From Actinoplanes sp. M2I2 (GTDB taxonomy: Bacteria; Actinomycetota; Actinomycetes; Mycobacteriales; Micromonosporaceae), in contig NZ_JALPVJ010000005.1 of the NCBI RefSeq assembly GCF_023544445.1, positions 248,001 through 312,000 of the forward strand: a stretch of 64,000 nucleotides of DNA, given 5' to 3'. Below are positions 14,444-23,232 of this stretch, one piece after another; positions within the stretch are counted from its first letter, which is position 1; every line of letters starts with the position of its first letter. The position numbers and the translations under genes were made by a program. The notes under the pieces are model-generated. The model made no database searches. It saw only the letters and a list, made by a program, of their open reading frames with translations, and was not told where the DNA came from.

Positions 14444-15877
14444 ATGACATCACCGCATCTGCTCATCACCGGCGGCACGGTACTGGTCGGGCCGGCTCTG
14501 ACCGGCACCTTCGAGCGCGCCGACGTCCTCGTGCAGGACGGCGCCATCACGGCGATCGGGCACGATCTCGACTCGTCCCGCGCGAAGACAGTCGACGCCA
14601 CCGGCACCTTCGTGCTGCCAGGTTTCGTCGACGTCCACGCCCACCTGTGGGAGGCGACGATGCGCGGTCTCACGTCCGACTGGGACCTGCTGGACTTCGC
14701 CTGGGGCATCCGCTTCAACCACACCGCGCTGCACACTCCCGACGACATCTACGCCGGTGTGTTCGGCGGCGCCCAGGCCGCGCTCGACGGCGGCACCACC
14801 ACCGTGCTCGACCATGCTCACTGCATCGTGACGCCCGCGCACGCCGACGCCGCACTGCAGGGTCTCGCCGACTCCGGCCTCCGGGCGATCTGGGCCTACG
14901 GCCTCACCGACGTCCCTACCCGGACACCCGCATTCACCTCGCCGGAGCAACGCTGGGCGGACCTGCGTCGCCTCCGCGCCGCGCACTCCGACGGCACGAT
15001 CACACTCGGCCTCGCAGCCAACGACTTGCTCAACGTGCCGTGGGAAATGACAGTGCAGGAGTACCGGCTGGCCCGGGACCTCGGCCTGCTGCTCACCACC
15101 CACCTCAACGCGTCCTCCGGCCCTCAGCGGGTGCCCGAAGTGCTGCTGCTCGACCACGATGGACTTCTCGGACCCCACCAGGTGTACGCACACGGCAACG
15201 CCAGCGACGACCGGGAAATGACCCTGCTCGCCGGCGCCGGTAGCGCTCTCGCCTCGACCCCGGAGTCCGAGGCGCAAATGGGCATCGGCTACCCGGTGTT
15301 CGCCCGTGCCCGCACCGCCGGCATACGCGTCGGGCTGGGATCGGACCTCCAAGCCAACAACAGCCCCGACGCGTTCGCCCAGATGCGCCTGGCCCGCCAG
15401 ATCGAGAACGCACGCGCCAACCAGCCCCTGCTGGACCGAGCCGGCCTGGCCGGTCTGCGTGGCGTCGCCGTGACCACCCGCGAGGCGCTGCACCTCGCCA
15501 CCCACGGCGGTGCCGAAGCTCTGGGCCTCGCCGACCGGATCGGATCGCTGGAACCTGGTAAGCAGGCCGACATCATTCTGGTCCGCAACGATTCACCCCG
15601 GCAGCGTCCCATCATCGACCCGTTCGCCACGATCGTCGAGGCGAGCGGCCCCGGCGACGTCGACACCGTCCTCGTCGGCGGCAAGGTTCTGAAGCGACAC
15701 GGCACACTCATCGAAGGACAGGCCGACAAGGCCATTCGGCTAGCCGAATCGACGTGGTCCGCGCTGTCCGCGCGCATGGCGGAGCGGGGTGGCCCCCAGC
15801 CACCTAGGCCCGACGGCATGCTCGAACAGGCCGCCGCAGCCGTGGTCGGCAACCTACCGTCCTGGTTCACCGCCTGA
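14444..15877 (+). CDS. Amidohydrolase (metal-dependent hydrolase, TrzN/AtzA/guanine-deaminase-like)
   Basis: The 477-residue protein has the amidohydrolase metal site: His65-x-His67 (FVDVHAHLWE), His220 (TTHLNAS), His250 (YAHGNAS) and Asp301 (LGSDLQANN). The N-terminal GGTVLVGPAL and C-terminal GSLEPGKQADIILVRND segments form the flanking beta domain. Relatives deaminate or dechlorinate N-heterocycles; the substrate here is not predictable. ATG 14444 has AAGGGA upstream. TetR control suggests an inducible catabolic or detoxifying enzyme. No transporter gene is adjacent. Confidence 0.85.
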   Translation: MTSPHLLITGGTVLVGPALTGTFERADVLVQDGAITAIGHDLDSSRAKTVDATGTFVLPGFVDVHAHLWEATMRGLTSDWDLLDFAWGIRFNHTALHTPDDIYAGVFGGAQAALDGGTTTVLDHAHCIVTPAHADAALQGLADSGLRAIWAYGLTDVPTRTPAFTSPEQRWADLRRLRAAHSDGTITLGLAANDLLNVPWEMTVQEYRLARDLGLLLTTHLNASSGPQRVPEVLLLDHDGLLGPHQVYAHGNASDDREMTLLAGAGSALASTPESEAQMGIGYPVFARARTAGIRVGLGSDLQANNSPDAFAQMRLARQIENARANQPLLDRAGLAGLRGVAVTTREALHLATHGGAEALGLADRIGSLEPGKQADIILVRNDSPRQRPIIDPFATIVEASGPGDVDTVLVGGKVLKRHGTLIEGQADKAIRLAESTWSALSARMAERGGPQPPRPDGMLEQAAAAVVGNLPSWFTA

Positions 15878-16205
15878 GCCGTGTCCGGGCGATCATCCGA
15901 GCCGGATTGGAGCCGCCATGAGCGATCAGCACCTCGGAGCCTCAGCGGCCCTTCCCGGCCCAGCCACGATCTGACCGCGGCCCCTGACCACAGCAACATC
16001 GACAACGACGGGGACGGCCCGTCCGTCGCGGCTGACGAGCCGGCCGACCTCGTATCGCCCTTGGATCAACTACGCCCGAAAACGAAAGCGGCACCGCCCA
16101 GCTGGACGGTGCCGCTGTGGGTTCAGGTGAGAACCCTCTCGTGGAAGTGCTATCGGCTTACTTGAACCACCCGGACCAGGCCAGCCCACTCCGCAGAACC
16201 CGTGC
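15878..16205. other. Intergenic region after the amidohydrolase, with hairpin 16087-16116
   Basis: About 330 bp hold no convincing gene. A very short frame at 15918 has a good ribosome-binding site but ends after 18 codons and may be the start of a lost gene. A 10-bp perfect stem (16087-16096 with 16107-16116, core GCGGCACCG) could terminate transcripts from the left, though it lacks a T-run. Confidence 0.45.
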
Positions 16206-16457
16206 TCAGTAGTGATAGCGAGCTTGAACGATGATCAGGTTCTCGCCGCGCACGGTGTAGACGAGCCGATGCTCGTCGGTGATCCGTCGCGACCAATAGC
16301 CGCTGAGATTCTCGGTCAGTCGCTCCGGTTTCCCGATCCCCTGCCCGGGATCGGGCAACGCCTCCGCGATCATCCGATTGATCCGGCGAATCATTTTGGG
16401 CTCACCCGCCCACGAGGTGTAGTCCTCCCAGCCGGTCTTGTCGAATGCGACGTTCAC
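16206..16457 (-). CDS. yoeB: YoeB-family mRNA interferase toxin
   Basis: The 83-residue protein matches YoeB over its full length (WEDYTSWAGEPKMIRRINRM, GIGKPERLTENLSGYWSRRI, TDEHRLVYTVRG, ending QARYHY). By analogy with E. coli the catalytic residues are Glu45, Arg64 and His82, all present, so the toxin should be active. YoeB binds the ribosome and cleaves mRNA at the A site. The gene overlaps the upstream antitoxin by 4 nt (ATGA). Confidence 0.95.
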   Translation of the reverse strand: MNVAFDKTGWEDYTSWAGEPKMIRRINRMIAEALPDPGQGIGKPERLTENLSGYWSRRITDEHRLVYTVRGENLIIVQARYHY

Positions 16458-16729
16458 GAGGCTTGACGCCCCATCTCCTCCGCATCAGAGATCAGATCGC
16501 GCCTCTCGAACTCTCCGGCCTCGACCCTGGCCACGCTGTCCAGCAGCCTCCGCGCGTTCGCCGGCGACCTGAGTAGGTACCGCGTCTCCACCAACGAGCG
16601 CCACAAATGCTCGGGCACAAGGAAGGCAGTGCCAGACTTCGAGACGATCTCCACCGCCTCTTCGTCGTCGTTGACCTGCTCAATCAACGGGAAAAGTCGC
16701 TTCCGTGCCTCACTCGCAGACAGCGCCAC
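16454..16729 (-). CDS. yefM: YefM/Phd-family antitoxin
   Basis: This 91-residue antitoxin starts at GTG 16729, which has a run of six G's about 6 nt upstream. The N-terminal half (ALSASEARKRLFPLIEQVND, EEAVEIVSKSGTAFLVPEHL) is the Phd/YefM DNA-binding fold. The acidic C-terminal half (VEAGEFERRDLISDAEEM) should wrap and neutralise YoeB. Gene order and overlap are classic for this module. An 11-bp palindrome lies 17 bp upstream of the start and is the likely autoregulatory operator. Confidence 0.92.
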   Translation of the reverse strand: MALSASEARKRLFPLIEQVNDDEEAVEIVSKSGTAFLVPEHLWRSLVETRYLLRSPANARRLLDSVARVEAGEFERRDLISDAEEMGRQAS

Positions 16730-16745
16730 CGCACACCCCCCAGTC

Positions 16746-16756
16746 TTGTACCACAA
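16746..16756. promoter_or_regulatory. Candidate YefM operator
   Basis: TTGTACCACAA is a palindrome (TTGT/ACAA around three bases) and includes a TGTAC core like known YefM boxes. It lies 17 bp upstream of the antitoxin start, within the divergent spacer. A second inverted pair, GTACC...GGTAC, overlaps it at 16748-16765. Confidence 0.5.
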
Positions 16757-16790
16757 CACGGTACCAGTTCCGCAGGACGGCACCCAGAGC

Positions 16791-16994
16791 ATGGCGCAGG
16801 TCCTGCTGAGGGTCGAGATCACAGACGGCCCCTTGCCGGCAGATCGTTCAAGAACCCCGACCGGCGCGGCACGGGCCGTCGTCAGGCAGTACAAGCCCAG
16901 CGTCAACGGCAACCGCAACGGTTGGTCCTTCTGGCAGATCGACAACGGCGCCAGCGGCAGGGAATGGCTCGAGTCCCTACGCCCACGAGACTGA
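16791..16994 (+). pseudogene. RAMA (modified-DNA reader) domain remnant
   Basis: The 67-residue frame ends with the hallmark of RAMA domains, RTPTGAARAVVRQYK, then NRNGWSFWQIDNG and EWLESLR. The family pattern is PSGAARAV followed by NGW-x-FW and a closing L-R. RAMA domains read modified bases and are normally attached to restriction nucleases or methylases. Here only the last part of the domain is visible and no partner domain is present, so it is probably a truncated relic; a free-standing small protein is the alternative. Confidence 0.5.
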
Positions 16995-17007
16995 CATATC
17001 GATCGAC

Positions 17008-17190
17008 ATGGCATTGCTCATGCACGCCGTCACTCTCAGACCTGCCCTCACCAGCATCGCACAAGCGCTCATCCGCTTCGGCAGCGAGCGCGAACGGCGA
17101 AAGCTGATCGAGCGACTCGCCGCGGAACATGGTCTCGGTCCAGGCATCGATGCTCGGCAAGCACATCCCGCCAAAGCGCTGATCGCTTAG
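17008..17190 (+). CDS. Hypothetical 60-residue protein (doubtful)
   Basis: The frame starts at ATG 17008, 14 nt after the RAMA-like frame, and reads as two amphipathic helices (ALTSIAQALIRFGSERERRK, LIERLAAEHGLGPGID). No ribosome-binding site stands out and no family is recognised. It may be the tail of a decayed gene in the ssrA-proximal islet rather than a functional gene. Confidence 0.25.
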   Translation: MALLMHAVTLRPALTSIAQALIRFGSERERRKLIERLAAEHGLGPGIDARQAHPAKALIA

Positions 17191-17221
17191 GGATCGCGGC
17201 CACTCGCACCAAGACCCTCGA

Positions 17222-17261
17222 CAAAGTAAAGCCCCGGCCTGCTGGCCGGGGCTTTACTTTG
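17222..17261. terminator. Terminator of ssrA (very long perfect stem)
   Basis: A perfect 18-bp stem (17222-17239 with 17244-17261, core AAAGTAAAGCCCCGGCC) closes on a TGCT tetraloop, with T-rich arms on both strands. It sits 10 nt beyond the 3' end of tmRNA and probably works in both directions, shielding ssrA from the islet on its left. Confidence 0.9.
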
Positions 17262-17270
17262 ATCTTGCAG

Positions 17271-17644
17271 TGGAGGTGCCGGGAATCGAACCCGGGTCCT
17301 TCGTCGCTTTGTCAGGGCTTCTCCGAGCGCAGCTCACTATGCCTCTACTCGGCCCCGGGAATCACGTGAGCAAGTTCCTGTGACGGGCCCAGTCGCTGAT
17401 TAATCTCGCCGCACGGTCCCCGCGACCGGGACCGATTGGCCAACCTCCTAGCTGATGCCGGAATTCCGGGACGGAGGTACTCCCGGTCCGACAGACTTAG
17501 CTACTCGCCTCAGGCGGCGAGAGCGAAGTCAGCGCGCTGGTTATTGGCGCTTATAATTTTCCGACGACCGATTCTCGAGACGACGTCGGCTTCCTCGGCT
17601 CGCTTCCCCTGTCTCCACATTCGAAGTCGAAACCAGTCACCCCC
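17271..17644 (-). ncRNA. ssrA: tmRNA (ssrA)
   Basis: The 374-nt gene has both tRNA-like ends. The 5' GGGGGTG (17644-17638) pairs with 3' CACCTCC, again with a G-U wobble at the third pair as needed for alanylation. The 3' end holds a T-arm (CGGGTTCGATTCCCG) and A73, and 5' GACTGGTTTCGACTTCG is conserved. The tag frame at 17548-17513 reads ANNQRADFALAA and stops at TGA 17512-17510; the ALAA end is the standard protease signal. smpB lies about 0.7 kb upstream on the same strand. Confidence 0.96.
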
Positions 17645-17676
17645 TGGGACGTGCCACTGCATGGAACTGTGCCATC

Positions 17677-18315
17677 TTACCTGACGCGGCAGGAGCCGCC
17701 CAGCGCATTACAGCCGGACGGCCTCGCCTTGCCGCGTCCGTCCTTCGATGTCTGGTAGCCGAAGGACGCGGTGCGGCCGGGCTCGAGCCTGCCACCGGTG
17801 AAAACAAGGCTGCTGCCGGCCACATTCCCCTTGGCGTTCCACACTCCGCGCAGCTCCAGGTCTTCCAGATCCTCGTGGCTGACGGTCACCTTCCACTCGA
17901 CCGCCCGGTCACCCTCGTTGGTGACGCGGACCGCCGCGACGTAGCCCTCGTCCCAGGTCGCGCCGACCGAGAGGGTCGCCTCGACGCTGGTCTTCTCCGT
18001 CGGTGACGGGGTGGGCCGGGTCGTCGGGGGCCGCTCGGTGGTCGGCTGGGCTTCCGGTATGGGCTTGGAGGTACGTGCGGCGGCCGTCCGCGACCTCGAC
18101 GGGCTGGGCTTGGGTGCAGCCGAGGTGGTCGGTGGCGGCGCGGCGATCGTCACCCGGGGGATCGAGGGGAGCACGACACCGGGCTGCTTGGCGGCCTCGG
18201 CGGGGCCGACGGCACGTACGGCGACCCAGACGACCAGCAGCACCAGGATCGCCACGGCGAAGCTCAGGACGAACCGGGCCGTTCCGAACATGCTCACGGA
18301 GTGCTTGGCAGCCAC
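17677..18315 (-). CDS. Membrane-anchored protein with C-terminal CBM2-like (cellulose-binding) domain
   Basis: The protein has about 212 residues from GTG 18315. One N-terminal membrane span (FVLSFAVAILVLLVVWVAVR) leads to a Pro/Thr/Ser-rich linker. The C-terminal ~100 residues are a beta-sandwich like carbohydrate-binding module 2 (VEWKVTVSHEDLEDL, GRLEPGRTASFGYQ). Only some of the usual surface tryptophans are present, so cellulose binding is uncertain. Starts at 18336 and 18291 are alternatives. It lies between smpB and ssrA, in the same direction. Confidence 0.7.
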   Translation of the reverse strand: MAAKHSVSMFGTARFVLSFAVAILVLLVVWVAVRAVGPAEAAKQPGVVLPSIPRVTIAAPPPTTSAAPKPSPSRSRTAAARTSKPIPEAQPTTERPPTTRPTPSPTEKTSVEATLSVGATWDEGYVAAVRVTNEGDRAVEWKVTVSHEDLEDLELRGVWNAKGNVAGSSLVFTGGRLEPGRTASFGYQTSKDGRGKARPSGCNALGGSCRVR

Positions 18316-18381
18316 CCTCCGCTCCCCTCCCCACAACCGGCGCCGACGATCATCGAAGGCGCCGGCGGGGAAGAGTACCTG

Positions 18382-18858
18382 CTAGGACATGCCTTTGGCA
18401 CGCCTGCCCAGGGAGCGGTTGATCTCCTTCTGGGCGTCCCGGCTGGCCAGGTCCTGCCGCTTGTCGTAGCTCTTCTTGCCCCGGGCCAGGCCGATCTCGA
18501 CCTTGGCGTACCCGTTCTCGAAGTAGACCTGGAGCGGGACCAGGGTGATGCCGTCGTCGCGCATCTTGGTGCGCATCTTGAGGATCTCGTCGCGGTGCAG
18601 GAGCATCTTGCGGACCCGCCGCGGCTCGTGGTTGGTCCAGGTGCCCTGCGTGTATTCCGGGATGTGCATCCCGTGCAGGAAGATCTCGCCGTTGTTCTCG
18701 TGGCCGAACGCGTCGACCAGCGAGGCCCGCCCGGCCCGCAACGACTTGACCTCGGTGCCGGTGAGCACCAGGCCGGCCTCGTACGTGTCGAGGATGGCGT
18801 AGTCGTGGTAGGCCTTGCGGTTGGAGGCGACGACCTTGCGACCTTGTTCGCGTGGCAT
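18382..18858 (-). CDS. smpB: SsrA-binding protein SmpB
   Basis: The 158-residue protein binds tmRNA and delivers it to stalled ribosomes. Signatures are [54 protein letters not shown] and the C-terminal basic tail ([20 protein letters not shown]). This tail enters the mRNA channel. ATG 18858 gives the normal family length. The partner RNA gene ssrA lies just downstream on the same strand. Confidence 0.96.
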   Translation of the reverse strand: MPREQGRKVVASNRKAYHDYAILDTYEAGLVLTGTEVKSLRAGRASLVDAFGHENNGEIFLHGMHIPEYTQGTWTNHEPRRVRKMLLHRDEILKMRTKMRDDGITLVPLQVYFENGYAKVEIGLARGKKSYDKRQDLASRDAQKEINRSLGRRAKGMS

Positions 18859-18910
18859 GCCGCCGAACCCCCTGTGGATGAGTGTCTGAGCTTCACATGT
18901 TACTGAAGAC

Positions 18911-20161
18911 TCAACACAGACACGGCGGCAGATAGTTCGCCGGGTCGCGGGGCGCGCCGTCGAAGCGGGTCTCGAAGTGAAGGTGGTAGCCCGTCGACGC
19001 ACCCGTGGTGCCGACCCGGCCGATCACCTCGCCGCGGCGTACGTACTCGCCGACGTTGACCAGCATCGCCGACTGGTGGCCGTAACAGGTCTGGAAGCCG
19101 ACGCCGGAAATCTTGCCGTGGCTGATGCACGTGAAGTTGCCGTACCCGCCGGCCCACCCGGCCCTGATCACCCGGCCGAACGCCGCCGCGCGGATCGGTG
19201 TGCCCCCGCCGGCGGCGATGTCCATGCCGGCGTGCAGTTGCCACACCCGGTAGTACGGGTCGTAGCGCTGCCCGTAGTCGCTCGACTTCCAGCCGGTGAC
19301 CGGCATGAGCAGCCGGCCACCGCCGTACCTGACGTCTCCCGACTTGCGCGAGTAGCCGCGCAGGGCCGTCTGGATCCGCGCCTCCTCGGCCTTGGCGGCC
19401 TGGTATCGGGCCAGGACGGCGGACCGCTGGGCGGTCGCCACCTTGAGCGCGGCGTACCGGGTCTGGGTGAGTTTCTCCAGGGCCACCCGGGCTCGTTCGG
19501 CGGCCGCCTGCGCCGCTCGCGCGTCGGCCAGGCGGTCCCGCGCGGCGGTCTCGGCCTCTTCGGCGGCGCGCTTGGCCAGTCCGGCCCGGTCCTGTTCCGT
19601 ACGGGCCTCGCGGCGCGCCGAGACCAGAGCGTCGACATCCTCCTGCTGGCTGCGCATGATCTGCTCGACGATGCTCATCCGGTCCATCATGTCGGACGGC
19701 CCGGCGGCGTCGACGAGCACGTTGAGCTGGGCGAAGTTGCTGCCCATGTAGCTGGCCGTGGCGATCTCGTCGACCCGCTCGCGAGCCCCGGTCACCCGGT
19801 CCTGGGCCAGCTGGAAGCGGTCGGCGACCTTCGCGTACGCCTCCCGGGCGGCAGTGGCGCGGCGGCTCGCGGACTTGGCCGCAGCGAGGGCCGCCGCCAC
19901 CGTGCCACGGGACGTGGCGACCCTGGTGCGGGCAGCCGGCATCGCGGCGGTGGCCGCCTCGAGCTTGCGGGCGGCCGCCCGGGCCAGGTCGGTAGCGTGT
20001 TCCAGAACGGCTTCGGCCCGCTGGACGGCTCGTCCGGCCCGGTCGGCGTCGTCGCCCGGGGCGGCCTTCGCGGGCTGGGGTGCGATCAGGAGCAGACTTG
20101 CGAAAAGCCCCGCAAGAGCATGTTTCCGGCTATGTCGACATTTAGACCACACGACGAGCAC
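18911..20161 (-). CDS. Secreted coiled-coil M23 (LytM) endopeptidase-like protein
   Basis: The 416 residues begin with a signal peptide ([18 protein letters not shown]), then a very long Ala/Arg/Glu coiled coil at about 37-270, then a C-terminal LytM/M23 domain. The domain keeps the zinc motifs HAGMD and the closing HLHFE, so it can be an active D,D-endopeptidase or an EnvC-like activator. It follows ftsX on the same strand 134 bp away, and FtsEX is known to control coiled-coil M23 proteins at the septum. GTG 20161 is the likely start; GTG 20152 is possible. Confidence 0.88.
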   Translation of the reverse strand: MLVVWSKCRHSRKHALAGLFASLLLIAPQPAKAAPGDDADRAGRAVQRAEAVLEHATDLARAAARKLEAATAAMPAARTRVATSRGTVAAALAAAKSASRRATAAREAYAKVADRFQLAQDRVTGARERVDEIATASYMGSNFAQLNVLVDAAGPSDMMDRMSIVEQIMRSQQEDVDALVSARREARTEQDRAGLAKRAAEEAETAARDRLADARAAQAAAERARVALEKLTQTRYAALKVATAQRSAVLARYQAAKAEEARIQTALRGYSRKSGDVRYGGGRLLMPVTGWKSSDYGQRYDPYYRVWQLHAGMDIAAGGGTPIRAAAFGRVIRAGWAGGYGNFTCISHGKISGVGFQTCYGHQSAMLVNVGEYVRRGEVIGRVGTTGASTGYHLHFETRFDGAPRDPANYLPPCLC

Positions 20162-20203
20162 CGTAACTCGATCTTCGGCGACTTAGCCCCCAAAACGCCC
20201 AAC

Positions 20204-20230
20204 GGCCGCGTCCCCGTGAGGATCGCGGCC
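20204..20230. terminator. Hairpin after ftsX
   Basis: The inverted repeat GGCCGCG (20204-20210) and CGCGGCC (20224-20230) can be extended by AAC/ATT-side pairing. It lies between the ftsX stop and the M23 gene. It lacks a clear T-run, so it may be an attenuator or weak terminator rather than a full stop. Confidence 0.5.
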
Positions 20231-20295
20231 ATTGAGGTGATGTCAGCTCGATGGGTGGACAGTCGGCGTCGGTACCCGACTTTGAGGTATCGGGA

Positions 20296-21171
20296 CTAGA
20301 CCTTGAGGTAGAAGCGGAGCGTGATCCAGGCGGTGACCGCGCTGACGACCGCGCCGACCCCGGCGAGCAGCGGCAGCATGAGCCACACGTTGCCGTTGTC
20401 GATCGGCGTCAGGATGTTCGTGAGCGCCTGGAGCTTGTTGTCCAGCAGCACGACCTTGCTGAAGAACAGGAAGATGAAGCCGAGCAACGCGCCGATGACG
20501 CCGGCCACCACCGCCTCGAGCACGAACGGCGCCTGGATGAACCAGTTCGACGCACCCACCAGCTTCATCACCGCGACCTCGCGGCGCTTGCTGTACGCGG
20601 CGACCTGGATGGTGTTTCCGACGAGGAGCAGCGCGGCCAACGCCATCACCCCCGCGACCACAAGCGCCCCCACCTGGATGGCGTTGAAGATGTTGAACAC
20701 CTTGTCGAGCAGCGCACGCTGGTCGATGATGTCCTGAATGCCCTGCATCCCGGTCATCTGGTCGGTGAACGTCTTGTAGGTCTCCGGGTTCTTCAGCTTG
20801 ACCCGGAAGGACTCGGGCAGGCTGTTCGGGCCGACCGAGTTGACGAACTCGGGCGAGTCCTTCCAGAGCTGCTGGAATCGCTTGAGCGCCTCTTCGCGGG
20901 TCTCGTAGGTCTTGTTGGCGACCAGCGGGTTCGCCGAGATCGCGGAGTCGATCGCCTGGCGCTGGGCGTCGGTGACGTCCGTGCGCAGGAAGATCGAGAC
21001 CTCGATCTCGCCGTAGTAGAAGTTCTTCATCTGGTCGACCTGCATGTAGAGCAGCACACTCGCGCCCAGCATGGTCAGCGAGACAGCCATGGTGATGATC
21101 ATGGCGACCGTCATCGTGACGTTGCGCCACAGGCCCACCAGGACCTCGTTGAGGACGTACTTCAAGCGCAT
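20296..21171 (-). CDS. ftsX: Cell division protein FtsX
   Basis: The 291-residue permease-like subunit of the FtsEX complex has a first span near 20-42 (VTMTVAMIITMAVSLTMLGA) and a large extracellular loop (~45-165, with VEVSIFLRTDVTDAQRQAID-like content). Three further spans follow at about 172-195, 222-250 and 262-288, the standard FtsX topology. The loop relays FtsE ATP hydrolysis to peptidoglycan hydrolases outside the cell. It follows ftsE by 60 bp and precedes the coiled-coil M23 gene. Confidence 0.95.
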   Translation of the reverse strand: MRLKYVLNEVLVGLWRNVTMTVAMIITMAVSLTMLGASVLLYMQVDQMKNFYYGEIEVSIFLRTDVTDAQRQAIDSAISANPLVANKTYETREEALKRFQQLWKDSPEFVNSVGPNSLPESFRVKLKNPETYKTFTDQMTGMQGIQDIIDQRALLDKVFNIFNAIQVGALVVAGVMALAALLLVGNTIQVAAYSKRREVAVMKLVGASNWFIQAPFVLEAVVAGVIGALLGFIFLFFSKVVLLDNKLQALTNILTPIDNGNVWLMLPLLAGVGAVVSAVTAWITLRFYLKV

Positions 21172-21231
21172 CGGGGGGTTCCTTCCGGGACTCCGCGCAT
21201 TACTTCTTCAGTCGGGGGAAACAGGCGGAGC

Positions 21232-21912
21232 TCAGCCGTAGACGCCGCGAGCCTGGTCGCGAACGATCCGACCGCTTTCGATCTCGATGACGCGGCGGCG
21301 CATCTGGTTGACGATGTTGGAGTCGTGGGTGACCATCACGACCGTCGTGCCGGTCCGGTTGATCCGGTCGAGCAGTCGCATGATCTCGATAGAGGTGTCG
21401 GGGTCCAGGTTTCCGGTGGGCTCGTCGGCCAGCAGGATGAGCGGGCGGTTGACGAACGCCCGGGCGACCGCCACACGCTGCTGCTCGCCACCGGAGAGCT
21501 CGTGCGGGTAACGGTGCTCCTTGCCGCCGAGACCGACCAGTTCGAGAACCTCGGGCACGACGCGCCGGGACACGGCCTTCGTCTTGCCGATGACCTCCAG
21601 AGCGAAGGCCACGTTCTCGTACGCGGTGCGGTTGGGCAGCAGGCGGAAGTCCTGGAACACGCAACCGATGGAACGGCGGAAGTGGGGGATCTTCCACGAC
21701 CGGATCGAGGTCACGTCCTTGGCGTTCACCATGACCTTGCCCTGAGTCGGGGAGACCTCGTGCAGCAGTAGCTTGATGATCGTCGACTTGCCGGAACCGG
21801 AGGGGCCGATGAAGAAGACGAACTCACCCTTCTCGATTCCGACGCTGACATCGTCCAGCGACGGCCGAGACGCCTTGGGGTACGTCTTCGTCACGTTCTC
21901 GAGCTGAATCAC
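21232..21912 (-). CDS. ftsE: Cell division ATP-binding protein FtsE
   Basis: The 226-residue ABC ATPase partners FtsX. Walker A is GPSGSGKST, the Q-loop lies in CVFQDFRLL, the signature is [14 protein letters not shown], Walker B is [13 protein letters not shown] and the switch histidine is in MVTHDSN. GTG 21912 ([14 protein letters not shown]) gives the usual family length, although the frame is open to 21966. Gene order ftsE-ftsX-M23 gives a septation module. Confidence 0.95.
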   Translation of the reverse strand: MIQLENVTKTYPKASRPSLDDVSVGIEKGEFVFFIGPSGSGKSTIIKLLLHEVSPTQGKVMVNAKDVTSIRSWKIPHFRRSIGCVFQDFRLLPNRTAYENVAFALEVIGKTKAVSRRVVPEVLELVGLGGKEHRYPHELSGGEQQRVAVARAFVNRPLILLADEPTGNLDPDTSIEIMRLLDRINRTGTTVVMVTHDSNIVNQMRRRVIEIESGRIVRDQARGVYG

Positions 21913-22003
21913 GGGAAGGCAGTCTACGCGGTGTAACGGAAACGCCAAGCCCGCCGGGTCGGCCAATGTGCATCACCGGTAAAGAAACCCGCGGCCGGAC
22001 GGC

Positions 22004-22029
22004 GGCGCCTGACCGAGCGTTCAGGCGCC
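22004..22029. terminator. Hairpin downstream of prfB
   Basis: A perfect 9-bp stem (GGCGCCTGA at 22004-22012 with TCAGGCGCC at 22021-22029) lies between the prfB stop (22067) and the ftsE start, without a strong T-run. It probably insulates ftsE from prfB transcription. Confidence 0.55.
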
Positions 22030-22066
22030 GTGGCCGTCCGTACCGAAGACCCGGCGGAGCAGAGGA

Positions 22067-23179
22067 TCAGCTCGCCTTCTCGGTCTGCTTGCGCCACCGG
22101 ATGCCGGCCTCGATGAACTCGTCGAGCTCACCGTCGAAGACCGACGACGGGTTGCCCGTCTCCTGCTCAGTGCGCAGATCCTTGACCATCTGGTAGGGGT
22201 GCAGAACGTACGACCGCATCTGGTCGCCCCACGATCCGGTCGTGTCCTGCTTGAGGCCGGCCATCTTGGCCTGCTCCTCCTGGCGCTTGCGCTCGAGCAG
22301 CCGCGCCTGGAGCACGCGCATCGCCGAAGCCTTGTTCTGCAGCTGCGACTTCTCGTTCTGACAGGTCACGACGATGCCGGTCGGAATGTGCGTGAGGCGC
22401 ACGGCGGAGTCGGTGGTGTTAACGCTCTGTCCACCGGGACCCGACGAACGGTAGACGTCGGTGCGGAGCTCGTTCTCCGGGATGTCGATGTGGTCGGTCT
22501 GCTCGACCACGGGCATCACCTCGACGCCGGCGAAGCTGGTCTGCCGGCGGCCCTGGTTGTCGAACGGGCTGATCCGCACCAGGCGGTGGGTGCCCGACTC
22601 GACGCTGAGCGTGCCGTAGGCGTACGGGACCTTGACCGCGAAGGTGGCCGACTTGAGTCCCGCCTCTTCCGCGTACGACGTCTCGTAGACCTCGGTGGGG
22701 TAGCCGTGCCGCTCGGCCCAGCGCAGATACATCCGCATGAGCATCTCGGCGAAGTCGGCCGCGTCGACGCCACCGGCGCCGGCCCGGATCGCCACCACCG
22801 CCTCGCGGGCGTCGTACTCCCCCGACAGCAGGGTGCGTACTTCCATCTCCTCGACGGCCTTGTGCAGCGAGACCAGTTCGTCGCCGACCTCGCCGATCGA
22901 GCCCTGGTCGCCTTCGGCCTCGGCCATCTCGAGAAGAAGGGTGGCGTCGTCGATCCGCGAGCGCAGGCGCTCGATCCGGTGGATCTCGCCGGAGACATAG
23001 GCCAGGCGGCTGTTGACCTCCTGCGCCCGGGCCTGGTCGTCCCACAGGTCCGGAGCGGAGGCTTGCTCCTCGAGGTCTGCCTTGTCCCGGCGCAGCTTGT
23101 CGACGTCCAGGACGTTCTCGATGTTGCGCAGGGTGGCGTCGAGGGTCTTGAGTTGCTCGGGATAGTCGGCAGCAGTCAC
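22067..23179 (-). CDS. prfB: Peptide chain release factor 2
   Basis: The 370-residue protein releases nascent peptides at UGA and UAA. The anticodon-like tripeptide SPF is in [15 protein letters not shown], which separates RF2 from RF1 (PxT). The catalytic GGQ is in [13 protein letters not shown] 23179 ([14 protein letters not shown]) is the likely start; a TTG 9 nt upstream is possible. The frame is continuous, so the programmed frameshift known in many other bacteria is absent here. Confidence 0.96.
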   Translation of the reverse strand: MTAADYPEQLKTLDATLRNIENVLDVDKLRRDKADLEEQASAPDLWDDQARAQEVNSRLAYVSGEIHRIERLRSRIDDATLLLEMAEAEGDQGSIGEVGDELVSLHKAVEEMEVRTLLSGEYDAREAVVAIRAGAGGVDAADFAEMLMRMYLRWAERHGYPTEVYETSYAEEAGLKSATFAVKVPYAYGTLSVESGTHRLVRISPFDNQGRRQTSFAGVEVMPVVEQTDHIDIPENELRTDVYRSSGPGGQSVNTTDSAVRLTHIPTGIVVTCQNEKSQLQNKASAMRVLQARLLERKRQEEQAKMAGLKQDTTGSWGDQMRSYVLHPYQMVKDLRTEQETGNPSSVFDGELDEFIEAGIRWRKQTEKAS

Positions 23180-23232
23180 GACAGTCAAGACTACGCCGCC
23201 CCGGCCAGAAAGCTGGCCGGGGCGGCATGATG

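Noticed and set aside
15881..16165. 94-residue frame after the amidohydrolase
   Set aside because: No family and atypical composition; overlapped by a hairpin. A better-signalled start at 15918 ends after 18 codons.
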